The translations under genes were made by a program, and so were the position numbers. A stretch of DNA of 64,000 nucleotides from Drosophila pseudoobscura (taxonomy: Eukaryota > Arthropoda > Insecta > Diptera > Drosophilidae), in assembly GCF_009870125.1 (NCBI RefSeq), contig NC_046681.1:30216001-30280000 (forward strand), in the 5' to 3' direction. The notes under the pieces were generated by a model, which saw only the letters and a program-made list of their open reading frames with translations, searched no databases and had not been told where the DNA came from. Positions 35,824-49,096 of the stretch are shown piece after piece; position 1 is the stretch's first letter, and each line of letters starts with the position of its first letter.

Positions 35824-37943
35824 TGTGGCTTCACCTTTGGATGATGGCGAATGTTTTTTCCGAGAACATCAGCGGCAGCAGGGGCACGGGCACGGGCACG
35901 GGCACGGGCACAGCACAAAACTTGTTTTCGGTTTTATTAGCATTATACTACCTATATGTTTTTTTTTGGCCACTGCCAGAGATATTTATTTCGTTGCCGC
36001 CTCTCTTTTGGGCTTGAGGAACACTCGATCGCGCGTTTTATATGTATTTTATATATTACGCGTCTGGCTCTCAAACAAACAACGCCCGATATTCACGGAT
36101 CTCACGGATACGTTTATGTTTGTTGTCTTTTATTCTCAGGAGGGGGAAGGAGGAGGTTCTGAAATACAGCTGAGACTCGGGCTCCAAGGTGGTATGAAAC
36201 GTGTTTTTTTTCTTCTTCAGCAGCGCGAGTGGAGTCCGATCCGCCCCAATCTGAGGCAACAACCAGCGCGAACGACGAAGAACTGTGAAATGCGGGAGCT
36301 GCTGTTTGGCTGCGAGACGAAAACGACCCCAACAGCAGCACCAGCGGCAGCAGCGGCAGCAGCAGCAGCAGAAGCAGCTGAGAAACAGTTGCCTCTCTTT
36401 CGATATCTCTCTCTGTCTCTCTCTCCTATGTCTGTGTGTGTGTGTGTGTGTGTGTGAGTGCGGCATAGAGCGGGTACGATACTACTTGGGTTTCGTCAAT
36501 GGGCAAGTCGTCGTCGCATGTTCTCTCTCTCTCTTCGTCTTTGTCTAGCGTTCAATTGTAATGTTGCCATACAATTTACTTGCTCTGAGCTCTCTGGGAG
36601 TGTGAGTGTGTGTGTGCGTGTGCGTGTGCATGTGTGCTTATCTGTGTGAGTGGTAGCTGCGCATGTGAGGCATGTGCGTTGGTGTGGCAAACAGCTGACT
36701 GTAAACAGACAAAGCAGTCAGCCCCGTGGCCAATGCAGCAGCACCAACGAGTGAGTGACTGAGTGCAGATGCACTTCGCAGTCGCCACATTCCCACTCCC
36801 CCTGCTGCTGCTGCTTGCAGTTTTGCTTGGAATTATCAAACGGAGGGGCCTGGGCAGGGACGGTGTATACGGGGAGGAGGATCAGTAGCAGTTCTGCTTG
36901 TTTTCCTTCCCGTCTGGAATAATTGTGACCTTTGAACCGACACGATCACACAGAACAAAGCAGAACAATTCAGATTTCTGAGTAGCCCGAGGAGCAGTAA
37001 TATCTGCGAGTGAGCAATATGCCCCACCCCTGAGAGACACATCCCGTCCCCCGAAAAAGGCGGGCGGGGGGCCTTTCGCCATTCAACTTTTGCAATCAGA
37101 GAACAAAGCTCAAGTCGGAACGTGAGCTTGTGCTGTGTTTTCCTCCATCTCCCTCTCCACCTCCCCCTCCACTCCTCCCTCTCGTCCGTGGAAATGCGCA
37201 GTGCAGGGGACTAATCGTCTAATCGCAATGACCTTAATATAATATAAGCCACTAAATAGTTTACACTCATATCAGCACCAGAAGCAGAACCAGTGGCAGC
37301 AGCAGTGGCTGTACATTGTTTTATTTTCATGGGTTTCGCCTTCCTTATTATTGTTTTTGTTCTTGTGCTTGTTTTGGCTTTAAATCGGCGCAAATTCGAT
37401 TCCACATTATTCGACGTCAACGGACGATAGGCGATGCCGAACCCCCGATATCATTTCTGACGCCTCATTAGGCCGATGTGTCTCATCGAGTTTGTTGACT
37501 CGTTTCGCTTTCGTCTCGTTTCGTTTCAGGTGCAAATTCTAATTCGTGCCACACGACCTCCTGAAAATTGGGTCGTCTCATGGGGCAGGCACTGCTGAAT
37601 GGCATCAAAGCGGTGCGAGTGCAAAGTAGTTGGCGGCGGCGGTGGCGGCTTTACGCGGGTTATATCAATTGAACCATAGGAACGTCTTAATGGGATCCAA
37701 GTACGATGCAAGTTTCTTTTGGGTGCATTCCAGGTGTTTTCCCCTCGATTCCTAATCGGCCAAACGAATGAATGAATTGTCGGAACGACAGTTGTTCTGG
37801 CTTCGTTCTGGCTGCACCGACGGATGCACTCGACGAACGCCATTTCGGATGCAGCCATATCGGATACGTACGGCCGTATCGGATACGAGCTTGTCAATTG
37901 CCCATTAAACGATGTGACGCACAAGCTCTGCCGATTGCGTGTT

Positions 37944-38024
37944 CGATGGAGCGATGGAGTGATGGAGCGATGGAGTGATGGAGCGATGGAGTGATGGAGC
38001 GATGGAGTGATGGAGCGATGGAGT
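37944..38024. repeat. GATGGAGC/GATGGAGT octamer minisatellite
   Basis: Ten consecutive octamers that mostly alternate C and T at the last position, so the higher-order period is 16 bp. The same octamer core (GCGATGGA) occurs as a shorter array at 18957-18986. A minus-strand frame through it reads as Ser-Ile-Ala-Pro/Ser-Leu-His repeats and is not considered a protein. Confidence 0.9.
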
Positions 38025-38305
38025 GGGAGGACAGCTGTCCTTGGCGGACCTCGTAGGGTCGTTTGAATTTTGAATGCAGCCAACCGTAACGTAACGTTCA
38101 AACCTTTTAACGCTGAAAGCTCGTCCCAGCTCGAGAGCAACATGTTTTCCCGCCAACATTTGAACGGCGAAAGCTCTTTCAACCGGAATGAGCTTTCATG
38201 CGTGCATACTGCTGTCCTGCTTGCACGCGCCAGAGAGGGATAGATAGCGCTTGAAAAGTGCTACCCATCGGGCGGGCTTTTTGAAAGTTTGATTCTTTTT
38301 GTTGA

Positions 38306-38562
38306 TTTATTTATTTTATTTCGAATTTCGGCTCGGATTCGAACCGCATTTACAATTAGTAGAATTTATAGTACAGATAGCAGCTAGACATAAATTAAAA
38401 AGTCAGTATTTTATGGGGTAATGCATTATTGGGGCAACGGCAACGTCAACGTCAACTGGCAACTGGCAATCGGAATACGAAACGGAGCACGGCGCTCACG
38501 GAACATCACTGGGAGGAACCCTCGCTGGCAATCGCATCGAAGCGCCAGCGGATCTGTAGCAT
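38306..38562 (-). other. Likely 3' untranslated region of bdl
   Basis: Three overlapping AATAAA signals on the minus strand (plus-strand TTTATT at 38306-38311, 38310-38315 and 38315-38320) lie about 250 bases after the bdl stop codon, a good candidate cleavage region. Confidence 0.6.
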
Positions 38563-41500
38563 TCAGGAGGCCTGGCGGATCTTGACGCTGTCCTGCTCGT
38601 CGCTGTCGCAGTCCCCGCTCTCGGCAGTGTCCTCATCGCAGGCGGCTGCTCCGTCGCTGTCCCGGGCAAACAGGTGCCGCAGGCAGCTCCTTTTCACGTA
38701 TAAAAAAGCGCACAGGGCGCAGAGTAGAAAGAGAATGCCGACGGACGATCCGATGATCAGGGCCCGCACCTTCCGCTGCGATGGCACATCGATGAGCAGC
38801 TCGGGGCTGGGGACCTGCTGCTGGCTGCTGGCGCCCACAGCCACCACCTGCACCTTGAAGGTGGTGTCCTCCTTGAGGTGCCGCAGCTGGTAGAAGTTGT
38901 CGAAGGTCTCCGCCTGGCCGATGAGATAGTGCTCCGGCTCCTTCCACCACCGCACCGTGTACAGCCGCAGGCCATCGAGTCCCTGAGTCGGGTGCTCCCA
39001 GTGGAGCAGCCAGCCCTGCTGGTTGCTGATGGCGCTGAGGTTCGTCGGCGCTCCCAATCCCCCGCTAAAGGTCGGCAGCTGTCCCAGCTCGTTCTCCAGC
39101 TGCTGGTCATCAAAATCCTCCGCTCGAATAGGAGACGCTGCAAGAGAAGGCAACGGCATTATGGCATAGCTATCCCTCGGGAGGAAGCCGGGATGGACTC
39201 ACGCTGGGTCTGGAAGCGGAACTGCTTGCTGAACATCCCGTCACCGTATTTGTCCTGGCTGAGGACCATGAACTCGTACTCCTTGCCCGGCACCAGGTGC
39301 TGGATGGTCGCCTCCATCACGTTCTTGTCCAGCACGCGCATCGTCCGCCACTCGGGAGCCTCCGTCAGACGATACCACACCGTGTACTCGAGGTTGGGCC
39401 GCAGGTAGCCTGCAACTGCATCCATTAGACCCCTTCTGCCACATTACCAGTATCGAGTGCTGTAATCTCTCACCTGGCTGCCAGCGTATGGTGATGCAGG
39501 TCTCCGTGCTGTTGGCCGTGAGGTTGTACGGCGGCCGGGGGGCAATGTTCTCAATCATTAATTCGGCCTCCGTCGTTATGGTTGCCGCTTCATTGGTCGC
39601 CGCGCACTCGTACATGCCACGGTCCGATTCGATTAAACTCGTGATTGTGAGATTCCCGCCGCTTAGGCTGTGGCGATCCGGCGGCAACGGCTGCCCGTCT
39701 TTCTGCATGGCAAAAACCCACAAAGAGAGAGAGAGAGAGAGTCATGTACAGGTAGAGGTAGAGGTAGAGGTAGATCCATGCATAATTAAAAATGCAATCA
39801 ACCAAAACTGCAGCCAGACTCCACTGTACAGTGTTCCAGTGTTCCGTTCTATGCCATTTCTGGTCGTGGAAATGGAAACAGTGGACACTGCCGGAGCTCT
39901 CCCTCTCCACTCACCCGACTCCAGACAATGGAGGGCCGATTGTTTCCGTCCCGGTCGATGGCTTCGCAGGGCAGGTCGGCCGCCTCGCCCAGCTTCTGTA
40001 TGTAAATGGCCTTGGGGGTGACGCTGAAAATGGGCGGCCGCAGCACAATTACACTAATGATGGGCGAGGGCCCGTCCGTGCCGAGGTCGTTATAGGGTGT
40101 GCACGTGTAGCTGCCCGCATGGTTCTCGTCCACCTTGGCGAAGAAGAGGCTGCCATTCATCTTGTAGAACACGCCGGGCACATTGTACGAGTCGAACAGG
40201 AGCCCATCCTTCTCCCAGCGCAGGTTCTTCAGCGGCGGATTAGCCCTGAAGTGGCAGTCGAGTACGGCCGGCTGGCCGTACGGCAGATAGACCTCGGGCG
40301 GGGCATAAATCACCTTGGCCTTATCTGTTTCGGATACCAAAGGGGAAGAATTTGCCAATTACAGGGATTGCATGATTTTTGTACCCCGAGTGTCTTGATG
40401 TCGAGCCTCTTCCTCGGCATCTACTCACATTGAATATTGAGAAAGGCCTTGGCCGTCTGCAGTTCGCCCTCGTTGTTGCGCACCTTGCACTCGTACTCCC
40501 CCAGATCGCTCATCATCGTGGGATCGATGCTGAGGCTGCCGTCGGGGCCCATGAAGGAGCGCCTCACCAGATCCTGCACCTCCTGGAGCAGCACGCCATC
40601 CTTGTACCAAGCCGCCTGCGAGTTGTCCGGGTACTTCATGACGCAGTGGAAGAAGGCGGTCTGCCCCTCCTGGATGGTCTGATTCACGGGTGGAATGCGG
40701 ATGAGGGAGCCGCCCTGCACCGCCAAGTGGTAGCGGGTGCCATTGTTGCGGATGCTGGGCGATCGATTGGGGAAGATCACCTGGCAGTGGTACCAGCCCT
40801 GGTCCGACTCCCGTATGGCCGTGAGGTTCACGGAGGCCCTGCCATACTCCGGATGCTCTTCGACGAGATGCAGGCGCCCATTGAAGAGCTCGTTCGTGGA
40901 GGTCTCCTTCTCGAACCACGTGAAGATTTTCTTGTTCTGGAAAAAGGCATTCGAATGGCATTAATGGAGGTGGAGGTATCTGTATCTTTATCTGTGATTA
41001 TGATTATGATTGCGAGGGTCACCTATCTTCTATCTTCTATCCACATGGCAAATGCAGTAAATCCATTTGTCAGACACGCAGATACACAGCCTTTGCCAGA
41101 GCCTTGGCTGTGCGAATGTCGGTGTGTCTTTCTCTCTGTACGCTCCATTATAATTTTCGCATACTCCCGCTGAGCCTGTGACATCGCCTCCTCTCTCTCT
41201 GCCCCTGCCCCTGCCCCTGCCCCTGCCAGTGCCACTGCCACTGCAGCTGTGTGGCCCTGATGTGACGTGGCACAGCGGTGGCCAAGGCCCCCGCTTACTC
41301 ATGCCCCAAGAGTAACAATAACCAAAGAGGAGCATTGGGGGAGGAGCAGGGGCTGCCCTGCCGCTACTTTGTTGACAAATTTAAATGGACTCACGTGGCG
41401 CACGCGGCGCACTTGAAGTGCCACCAATGCCACCAGCCACCGCCCGTTGAAAGATGGAAGCCGACGGGGAACAGTACCCTGTAGACCGTGCCCCAAAACG

Positions 41501-44500
41501 GGGATGGCTGCAGCAGCATCTGAGGCCCAGAGGAGGTGCAGCACCATCTGAGGCAGGCAATAGATTGTCGCAATAATTCAGCTCGGTGGCGGCTGAAGCA
41601 CACATTAAATTATTTCTGTTTTAATTAATGCTGAATATATTTGTCAATATTTATTAAATATATGGCCTGGCAAATTATATCTGCTGCATAGGCAAAAAAC
41701 CAACAGAAAGAAACAAAAAACCATATTAATAATCGCCGGAGAGTAAACAGTGTCGTCTGTTTTGTTTGTGTTGCATCATGTGCACGGAGCCATGGAGGCA
41801 CAGCAAAAAGCTGCGGCAACACGCGTTAAACTTAAATTATTTAAATGCAATTGAATCGGCAGCGGCATCAGCAGCGCCATCGCCATCGGCATCGGCATCG
41901 CGGCTGCGGTTGCATCCTCTCTAATTGCTTTGGCATTAAACAAACGCAGGCATTTTTATGCTCGTTTTGTTTTTGTTTGTGCACTTGACTTTTTATCCGT
42001 CGGTGGACTGGTGGGTTTTAGTGGGTGGCACACACCAACGCACACCATTGAACAGTGAGGCACTAGGAAAAACCGCATGCTACGGATTTAGTTCGCTCGG
42101 TTATTGATAGCCGGTGACCGCAAAAGTGGCAGTGCCAAGCTGCTGCTGCTCCTGCTGCTGCTGCAGCTGATGCCGATGCCGATGCCGATGCAATGGAATA
42201 CGTTTAATTGTGTGCCCCACCGCTTGAGACTTATGACTGCCAGTGGTGTTAGTTGATCTATTGACATTCGCTTTGTGCCTTAATTGAGATCGGGAAATAG
42301 TCATCAAGACGCAAACATCAGAGCCCAGTCGCTGGTGGCTGGTGGCTGCTGGCTGGTTCTGTTGCTGTGACCGAAGTGGGCGTCAATGTCACACACCGAC
42401 CAATCACAATCTATACATCCAGACTGTGCGAACGTGCGATGCCGCCTTGCCTTGCGATGCATTATGCGATGCACTCAAGAGAGCCCACCCCACCCCACCA
42501 TTCCACAGCGCAGGCAATCCCATCCCATGCCTAATACCATCCGATTATGTACACCCAACTGTGTGGTGTGTCTGCCACAGACACACCACATTTATCAGCA
42601 TTATCCAACAAATTACAAACGTAACTTGATTTATCCGGTAATTTTTTTGTGGACAACGTGCGCGAAAATTGTGCAAAACGGCCTCGCGACGGCCGTGAAA
42701 GTCACGCTCTCTCGCTATCTCTTTCTCTCGACGGGACAGCGGTACAGCGGTACAGCGGGAAAGAGCTCTCTCGTAGACAATCCTCATGGATTATGCATAT
42801 TATTACTGGATGGACTTTGACCTTGTCTACGATTTTTTTTTAATTACTTAGCCGCCGAAATACGAGCTTATTTTCCTTCCGCTGAGATACAGAAACTATA
42901 CGAGTAGATACACAGAATTTGAAGCGCAATTAAAGTGAATCTATCAAAATGACATCATGACCCGCTGACCGAGTGGAATTTTCTGCAATAATACAATGCG
43001 AGGGCCCCAGCAAAAACACAGAGACACACACAGAGAGAGAGAGAGAGGGAGGGAGGGAGAGAATGGCAAATTAAGCAAGCGGCTAAATAGTTAAAAACAT
43101 AAGCTGGGCAGCCCCACGACCGCGCCCACGCCTGTGCCCCTCGCTTGAGGGTGGATGGAGACTGGGTATTGGGCATTGGGTATTGGGGGTGCGATGACGA
43201 GCGTGGGCGATGAATTGTAATTCACTTTGATTTAAATACAAACGCGCGAATATTTAACTGACGGATTGACTGATTGACTGATTGACTGACTGAATGACGG
43301 ACTGTCTGGCTGGTCGGCTGGCTGCGAGCCTTGCGTTTGCTGCAATGAATTTGCAATTGAATTAAATTGCATTACTCACAGTTGTCAACAAAATGCCAGC
43401 CATTCAATTCGATTGAATCCAATTGAAATTGATTTCAACTCTGCCGCTGGATCTGCGTCCCCCACTCTGTCTCTGCCCCCCTCTGTGGCCCGTGTGTCTT
43501 TGATGTCACACTTCACTCTGACACTCTGCCACTCTGACACTCTCCCTGCTTTTCTTCTTTTATTTTCAGCTTTGTTTTCTCCCATGATGTTGGTAATTTA
43601 AAGTGTTTGTGATACTGAAATCAGTTTTTCGCTTCAAATTAAATTTAAATGCCGCGCAGCGGATGGCAGGAAGGAAGGAAGGAAGGACATAGGACAGGAG
43701 CCAGGATGCCAGGATGCCAGGACGCCAGGATGCAGCCTCGATCGACTGCATGTGGTTGCGCTTTAATTAGTAGCCAGGGGTCGGGTCACCCTGCCACCCT
43801 CCCTCGCCGCCCTTCTGTGTGTGCATTTAACGTGATGCAATCGCTGCTGCTGCCGCTGCTGCTGCTGCTGCTGCACTGGCAGAAAGCCCCCTGACCCACC
43901 CAAATATTTTCTTCCCTTTCTTCTGGCTGGCGCTTCCGCGTTTCTCCCAGTGCGACGGCCATAAAGTCCGGGGTCGCGTAGCCCTTTTAATGAATGTGAG
44001 AGTCTCGTTTCACGCTGTGCCCCGGACCAGAGTCGGCGGCTGCATGCAGCATCCCAGCATCCCAGCACCCAGCAGCAGCAGACGCAATTAAGGCTAACCA
44101 AGCTTACATATGTATGCTGGCCCCTGCGTGCCAACCACCCAGCCACCCACAGGAGCTGGTCATTCGTCGGTCAGTCTGCTGGAATGTCAGTCGTTCGGGC
44201 CAGTAGAGGCCAGTCAGTCCAGGCCACCTACGTGTCCGATAAATTAATAATTTGGACAATTTCATTTAAGAATTGCGTGCGCGTTGGCGTGAGCCATGAA
44301 TAAGTGAGTGAGTGAGTGAGTGAGTGAGTGAACGAATGAGCGAATGAGCGAATGGATGACTGCTGGAAGGGCAAGTGACTTACATCCTTGCTCCAGTGCA
44401 CAACATACGGAATGGGGGAGTCGAATGGGAAATCGATGTAGCAGCTGAAAACCACGTGGGAGCCCACTTTGGCCTCCAGGTTCGTCTGTCGGCGGTGATC

Positions 44501-44605
44501 GCGGGCGCCCCCCGTACAGGATACACTCATTAAGAATGCCAGCCAAGCGACGATCAGCGAACCGCACGCGGCTTCCAAAGTTCTTCTTGTGCCTGACGAT
44601 GGCAT
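38563..44605 (-). CDS. bdl: borderless (bdl), Ig/FN3 transmembrane cell-adhesion protein, 716 aa
   Basis: Exons (minus strand): 44384-44605, 40429-40936, 39915-40324, 39702-39474, 39409-39203, 39137-38563; all GT-AG and in phase, 2151 nt including stop. The first exon encodes a hydrophobic signal segment (about 14-30) after MPSSGTRRTLE and begins the first Ig domain. Ig 1 spans exons 1-2. Ig 2-4 follow to about 440, each with the Cys and the D-x-G-x-Y-x-C strand (for example DLGEYECKV, HAGSYTCTP, DRGMYECAA). Two FN3 domains follow (about 440-645), then one membrane span (about 651-673, ALIIGSSVGILFLLCALCAFLYV) and a short acidic tail. This 4-Ig/2-FN3/TM layout and the family resemblance to Turtle identify it as Borderless, a homophilic adhesion protein that works with Turtle in photoreceptor axon tiling and glial wrapping. 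The frame stays open upstream of 44605 through GT-repeat DNA; MPSSG is chosen because it puts the hydrophobic segment at the N-terminus. Confidence 0.9.
40937..44383 (-). other. First intron of bdl (3.4 kb)
   Basis: It separates the signal-peptide exon from the rest of Ig 1. It contains CCCCTG repeats (about 41203-41226), a CAG/CTG tract near 42140-42170, GGTACAGC repeats and a 10-bp inverted repeat (TCGTAGACAA at 42771-42780 with its complement at 42823-42832), a GA tract (about 43030-43060) and GAGT repeats (44300-44330). No exon is seen. Confidence 0.7.
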
Positions 44606-45148
44606 TTCTCCGTCTGTCTGGTGTCTGTCGTGCCTCGTGTCTGGGGATTGCACTTGGGGCAGTTGCACGAACACTAACTCACACACACACGCACGCACAC
44701 GCACACACGCACACACGAACGCACGAACACTCATTCACTCGTAATATTCATTGCATAATATTTCCGCGTTGTGGCAGTGGCAGCAAAAACAAAGAATGAA
44801 AATCAAATTAAAATCTATGCCCCGAAATCAGGTCAATTGTCGTCGCGTCTGCTCTTCTTTTCTTTGCACGGACTTCTATAGCATATCTCGTATCTCGTAT
44901 TTCTATCCGCACCAGAGAATATCTATTGTATTGTGCGCAATTCCCTCCACCGAATCGACCGCGAGTGTCTCTTCTATCTGCGGACTGTTTTTGAGGGTCG
45001 CGTACTGCACAGAACGACTGGAGAAGCGCTACTGAAAAATGAAATGCGATCAGACTGCAGAACGAGATCGCAAACTGGGGCTCAGTCAGAGCTTTGTGTC
45101 TGACTCTGCTGTCTCTGACGGGAATGATGATGATTTCTATGCTTCTTA

Positions 45149-45202
<54 letters not shown>

Positions 45203-45790
45203 TCTTTCCCTCTATCTGGCTTGTCAAAGCAAGACTCTCCCCTTCTTTTGAAAATTTGACATTTGACACACGCCCACGCCGCCGTCCATCCATTCATCCA
45301 TCTATCCATCCATCCATCTGTACAATGCTTACGAATACGAGCATGGGGTCTCCTCTGTCTCCCCCACAATTCGTTTTCGCAGACGTTTATCCACTTAAAT
45401 AATTAGGCGATCGCCAAAGTGTTGCAGAAATCATTTATTTGGAGTCCATGAAAGGGGATACCCTCTGTCAATGATCGAGTCGATTCTCCATTGGAATCAC
45501 TTCAAGAAACTTCCATAATTTCTAGCCTGCTCACTGCAGGGTGTCACCTATTCGATTGCATTCTCGTGCTGAAAATTAAGCTATTTTTATAGCATTTTCT
45601 GGTAAATTTCATTAGTTTAATTGCCCCGAGATCAGGCGGCCATCGCCTTCACAGTGGCCGCGCAGGCGTATGAGTGATATTTTTGTGGATGTGAGAAAAT
45701 AGCCATTTTTCAATTAATGGCTTCCCGTGGCTTTCCTTGCGGATTCGGATCCCGATTCCGATTTAGAGCTAAATGAATGAAAGAAAGAAT
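44606..45790. other. bdl upstream region
   Basis: It should contain the bdl leader and promoter. It has CA-rich DNA next to the start codon (44680-44730) and a long TC/GA tract at 45153-45198. No initiator was convincingly placed, and no other gene is visible. Confidence 0.5.
45153..45198 (-). repeat. (GA)n tract upstream of bdl, possible GAGA-factor platform
   Basis: About 46 bases of uninterrupted TC (GA on the bdl strand), about 550 bases upstream of the bdl start codon. Long GA repeats bind GAGA factor in Drosophila promoters. It may instead be a neutral microsatellite. Confidence 0.6.
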
Positions 45791-45805
45791 CCCATTTTCT
45801 TCGTT

Positions 45806-48293
45806 TTATTTGATCAATTTCAAGTTTTTTATTTTTATTCGTTTTTTGTTTGTTTTTGGTTTTTGTTTGTTTTTTTTGCTTTTGCTTTCGTTTTTGTAAG
45901 TTTTATTTGTTTAAAAATTTTGTTCATTTTGCTAATTTCTCATTATAATTGTGTGTGTGTGTGTCGTGTGTATCGGGTGTGTGTGTGTCGTGTGTGTGTG
46001 TATGTGTCGTGTGTCGTGTTAATTACAATATATTTCGTTCTAAACTGATTTATCCTTGTACGATTTATATATATGCTGAATTGGAAATTGCAATCAGTGT
46101 GGGGGAAATGCATTGCGGAAATAGGGGAAAGTGAAAGGTGTTCGGAGGAAACGTGAAGCGAACGTGAAAGATGGTCTCGTGTGTGGGCTGGAGGGGGAGG
46201 GAAATGTTGCTGTCTCGAAGTAGAAACAGAAGTAGAAGTAGAAGTAGGAAGTGCAAAAGTATCTCGTTTGTTTTCGTTTTGATAGTTCCTAGTTGTGTTC
46301 CTATTTGTGTTCTTCTTTCATTCCCATCGAAAGTCGATTCGAAAAGTGAACGTTAAAGACTGACGGTCTGTCGCACCTTGTCCAAAAATCAAAGTGGCAG
46401 ACGACTAAAGCGTTAGATTTACTTAACTTAGTTTTGTTTTAATCGGTATTCCCTTTACTTAATGTACATGCCGTTAAATCCGGTAATCCCATAATCCAGT
46501 TATCCAGTAATCCAGTATCTATATCCATAAATATATAGAGAGAGCATGTACATAATCATATATCATATATCATATATCATGTGTATATGCCTTAAAGTCC
46601 TTCATCGGTCCTTCTATTCCCTCTATCATCTTCTCCTTCTCCTTCCATCAATTAAAATTCAATTTATTCTGCCATTCTCTGTAATTACTCTCGATTCGCA
46701 CTTGGCTTTTCCTTGCTTTCCATTCCATTTCATTCCGCTTGTGCTTTCGTTTCGTTAATGCGTCAATTAATTAAATTATTTATTTTCATTTCTAGTTAAA
46801 CCTTTAAGTGTGTGTGTTTTCTCAGTTGTGTGTGTGTGTGGGTGTGGGTGTGGGTGTGGGTGTCTGTCTATATGCAATACAAAAAAACCAACTTAATTAC
46901 TTGAATACCCTCAACATTCACAAAGTACACAAGTAGGCATCGACTATGCAACATTCTTGATTCCGTCCCATCCCATCCAATCCCTTGCTATCGCTTCAAT
47001 CATCCCAGCCTTTGATTTTTGTAATCCTAACCTTTAATGCAAATACAATACTTTTACTCTGGGGTATCTGGGGAAAGGTCAGAAGGTCGGGGAAGTGAAG
47101 TCCGGAAACAAAACGGGGAATATATGCTCGTACATACAATATACATATATAGAAATTCTTGAGATCATTCGAGTAGTTCTTCTTGGCTGATTCGTAGTTG
47201 ATTTGCTTTTCTTTCTCGCTCTCTATCGAACCCTCCCCCTTCAAATCTTTATCGTTATCGTTATTCGTATTACCTTTATGGATAGTATTATTATTATTAT
47301 TATAGTATTTTTTGTTATTCTTCTTTGTAATTTACATACGTTATACACACACACATCTTCTATACGCTTCTCTCGCTCTGGCAGTGTTTTGGCGTCAAGT
47401 TGTGTCAAACCATCATTCCGTACAATTTGATCGTTTATCATTTATCGTTTATCGTTTATCATTAACAAGTACCTAAAAAAAAACAGAAACGCAGCTGTAT
47501 CTTCGGGATCTATGCACAACTGTGACCCTAGGCCCCATTTCTCTCCTCTCTATCTTGTATCTTGTATCTTGTACATATAGATATTGTATCTGTATCTTTC
47601 ACCTTACCAACTTATTCAACTGTCGAGTGGCGTCGCAATTGACCAAGTCTTGGGCTGTGTGTGTGTGTCGTGTGTCGGGTGTAGTGTGTGTCAAACTTTG
47701 AATATACTATATCGTACCGGAAAGAATCGATTGGTTTTTGTTTTTGTTACTTAGTTTTCGTTTTGTGTTTTGCGTTTAATAAATATTCTTGTTCGAGATA
47801 ATTATCGTGTGTGTTTGTGTGTGTGTGTGAGTAACAGTAAACATATATGCAGCTGTTATATTTCATTTAATTCGTTCGTTAAACTGTTTTTTCTTTCGTT
47901 TCGATTCATTTTGTTTTGCTTTGTTTGGGTTTTTCTGTAGGTTCTCTTTGTCGTTAAATAATTTAATTATGAAACAATTTCTCTATATGTGGTTTTTAAA
48001 TACGTTGTAGCATTTGTTTTTGTTTTGTTTTTATTTTTAACTTCGTATCATCGTCTCTCGTCGTCGCTCAGCTATCGATAGTCGATAATTTTAACAACTA
48101 AATGCTTAACAGCTAGCATATTCCGTATTCCGTATTGATTTTACTCGTACTTTTAGTGTTTTGTTTTTTAATTGTAACATAATTTAGGCTTACGCTTGTG
48201 GGGTTTGTTGGGATTGTGGTAGTGTTTAATGTTTAATGCTCTCCCTCTCCCTCTTAATCTCTCTCTCTTTCTCTGAATGTTTAACATATCAAT

Positions 48294-48332
<39 letters not shown>

Positions 48333-49096
48333 GTTAAATATTCAAATATCTAATACACTTGTAAATAATAATATTTAATTGTAATTTGTTCTTCTTTACT
48401 TTGTTATTTTTCTTTTAATATCAATTCTTTATCTTGTATCTTTTATCGATTATAATTGCTATAGGTTTTAAATATTATACTTAAACTTTCGGCTCCTCTC
48501 TGCATCTGCATCCCCCTCTCTATCCCTATCTCTATCTCCATTTCCTGCTCCTCCTCCTTCTCAAAGTATTTACAAATCTCGCGTGGAATTCACTTGGCTT
48601 CTCTCTCTCCCTCTCTCCCTCTCTCTCTCTCTCTCTGTCTTCCCGTAAAATCTACTAATTGTTTCATTGCTTGGGTTCTCTTTGGGGGTAGGTAACTTTT
48701 AAAGTTCATATCTGAGGGATCTCTATGATGAGGGTGGGGGGGAGGGGCATGTGTGGCAAGGGCATGGCTGTACGCGTGCACAGATGTGTGGCCTGATCCG
48801 ATGTTCATCTATGTATCATGTATCATGTATCATCTACGTATGCGGTTGAATGTTGATTGCAATGGCATGCTGCTTGCGGCTGCTCATCCGTCTCCCGTAT
48901 CCCCTGCGACTTGCATATGATGGGTCTGTCTCTGATGGGATGGATGCATCGTAGTTGCGGTGCTTGCCGTTGCATTGTCATTGAGGCGCATTTCATGGGT
49001 ATGTGCATGTGGGGATGTGTTGATGCCATGTGGGACTTAATTAAATGCTTGACTGGACTGGACTGGAGTCTGGACTCTGGAGTCTGGGGCCGTCAC
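45806..49096 (-). other. Probable long 3' untranslated region of tutl
   Basis: The 3.3 kb after the tutl stop are A-rich on the minus strand, dense in CA/TG runs (notably 48296-48332), and contain many AATAAA signals on the minus strand, with a group at about 45806-45840. Long 3' UTRs are usual for fly neural genes. The end cannot be fixed from sequence, and shorter poly(A) choices (for example near 46776) are equally possible. Confidence 0.4.
48296..48332. repeat. (GT)n microsatellite
   Basis: Thirty-seven bases of GT within the putative tutl 3' UTR. Confidence 0.9.

Larger units (their letters stand above)
33751..38300. other. Intergenic region between Atet and bdl
   Basis: No confident gene. 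It should hold the upstream Atet promoter; an initiator-like TCAGTT sits at 33785-33790 on the minus strand. Also present: an 8-bp inverted repeat GAGAGCGC/GCGCTCTC (35421-35438), a GGGCAC repeat (35882-35911), a 38-codon ORF with good start context (35707-35823), TG and TC runs near 36410-36650, and a GATGGAGY minisatellite (37944-38024). Confidence 0.5.

Noticed and set aside
37526..38182. 218-codon minus-strand frame with Ser-Ile-Ala-Pro/Ser-Leu-His repeats
   Set aside because: Translation of the GATGGAGY minisatellite; open only because the 8-bp unit lacks stops.
42771..42832. 10-bp inverted repeat in bdl intron 1 as a microRNA-like hairpin
   Set aside because: The stem is only 10 bp with a 42-base unpaired loop, too weak for a pre-miRNA.
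44606..44734. Upstream extension of the bdl start with Cys/Val/Arg repeats
   Set aside because: Derived from the CA/GT microsatellite; starting at MPSSG (44605) puts the signal peptide at the N-terminus.
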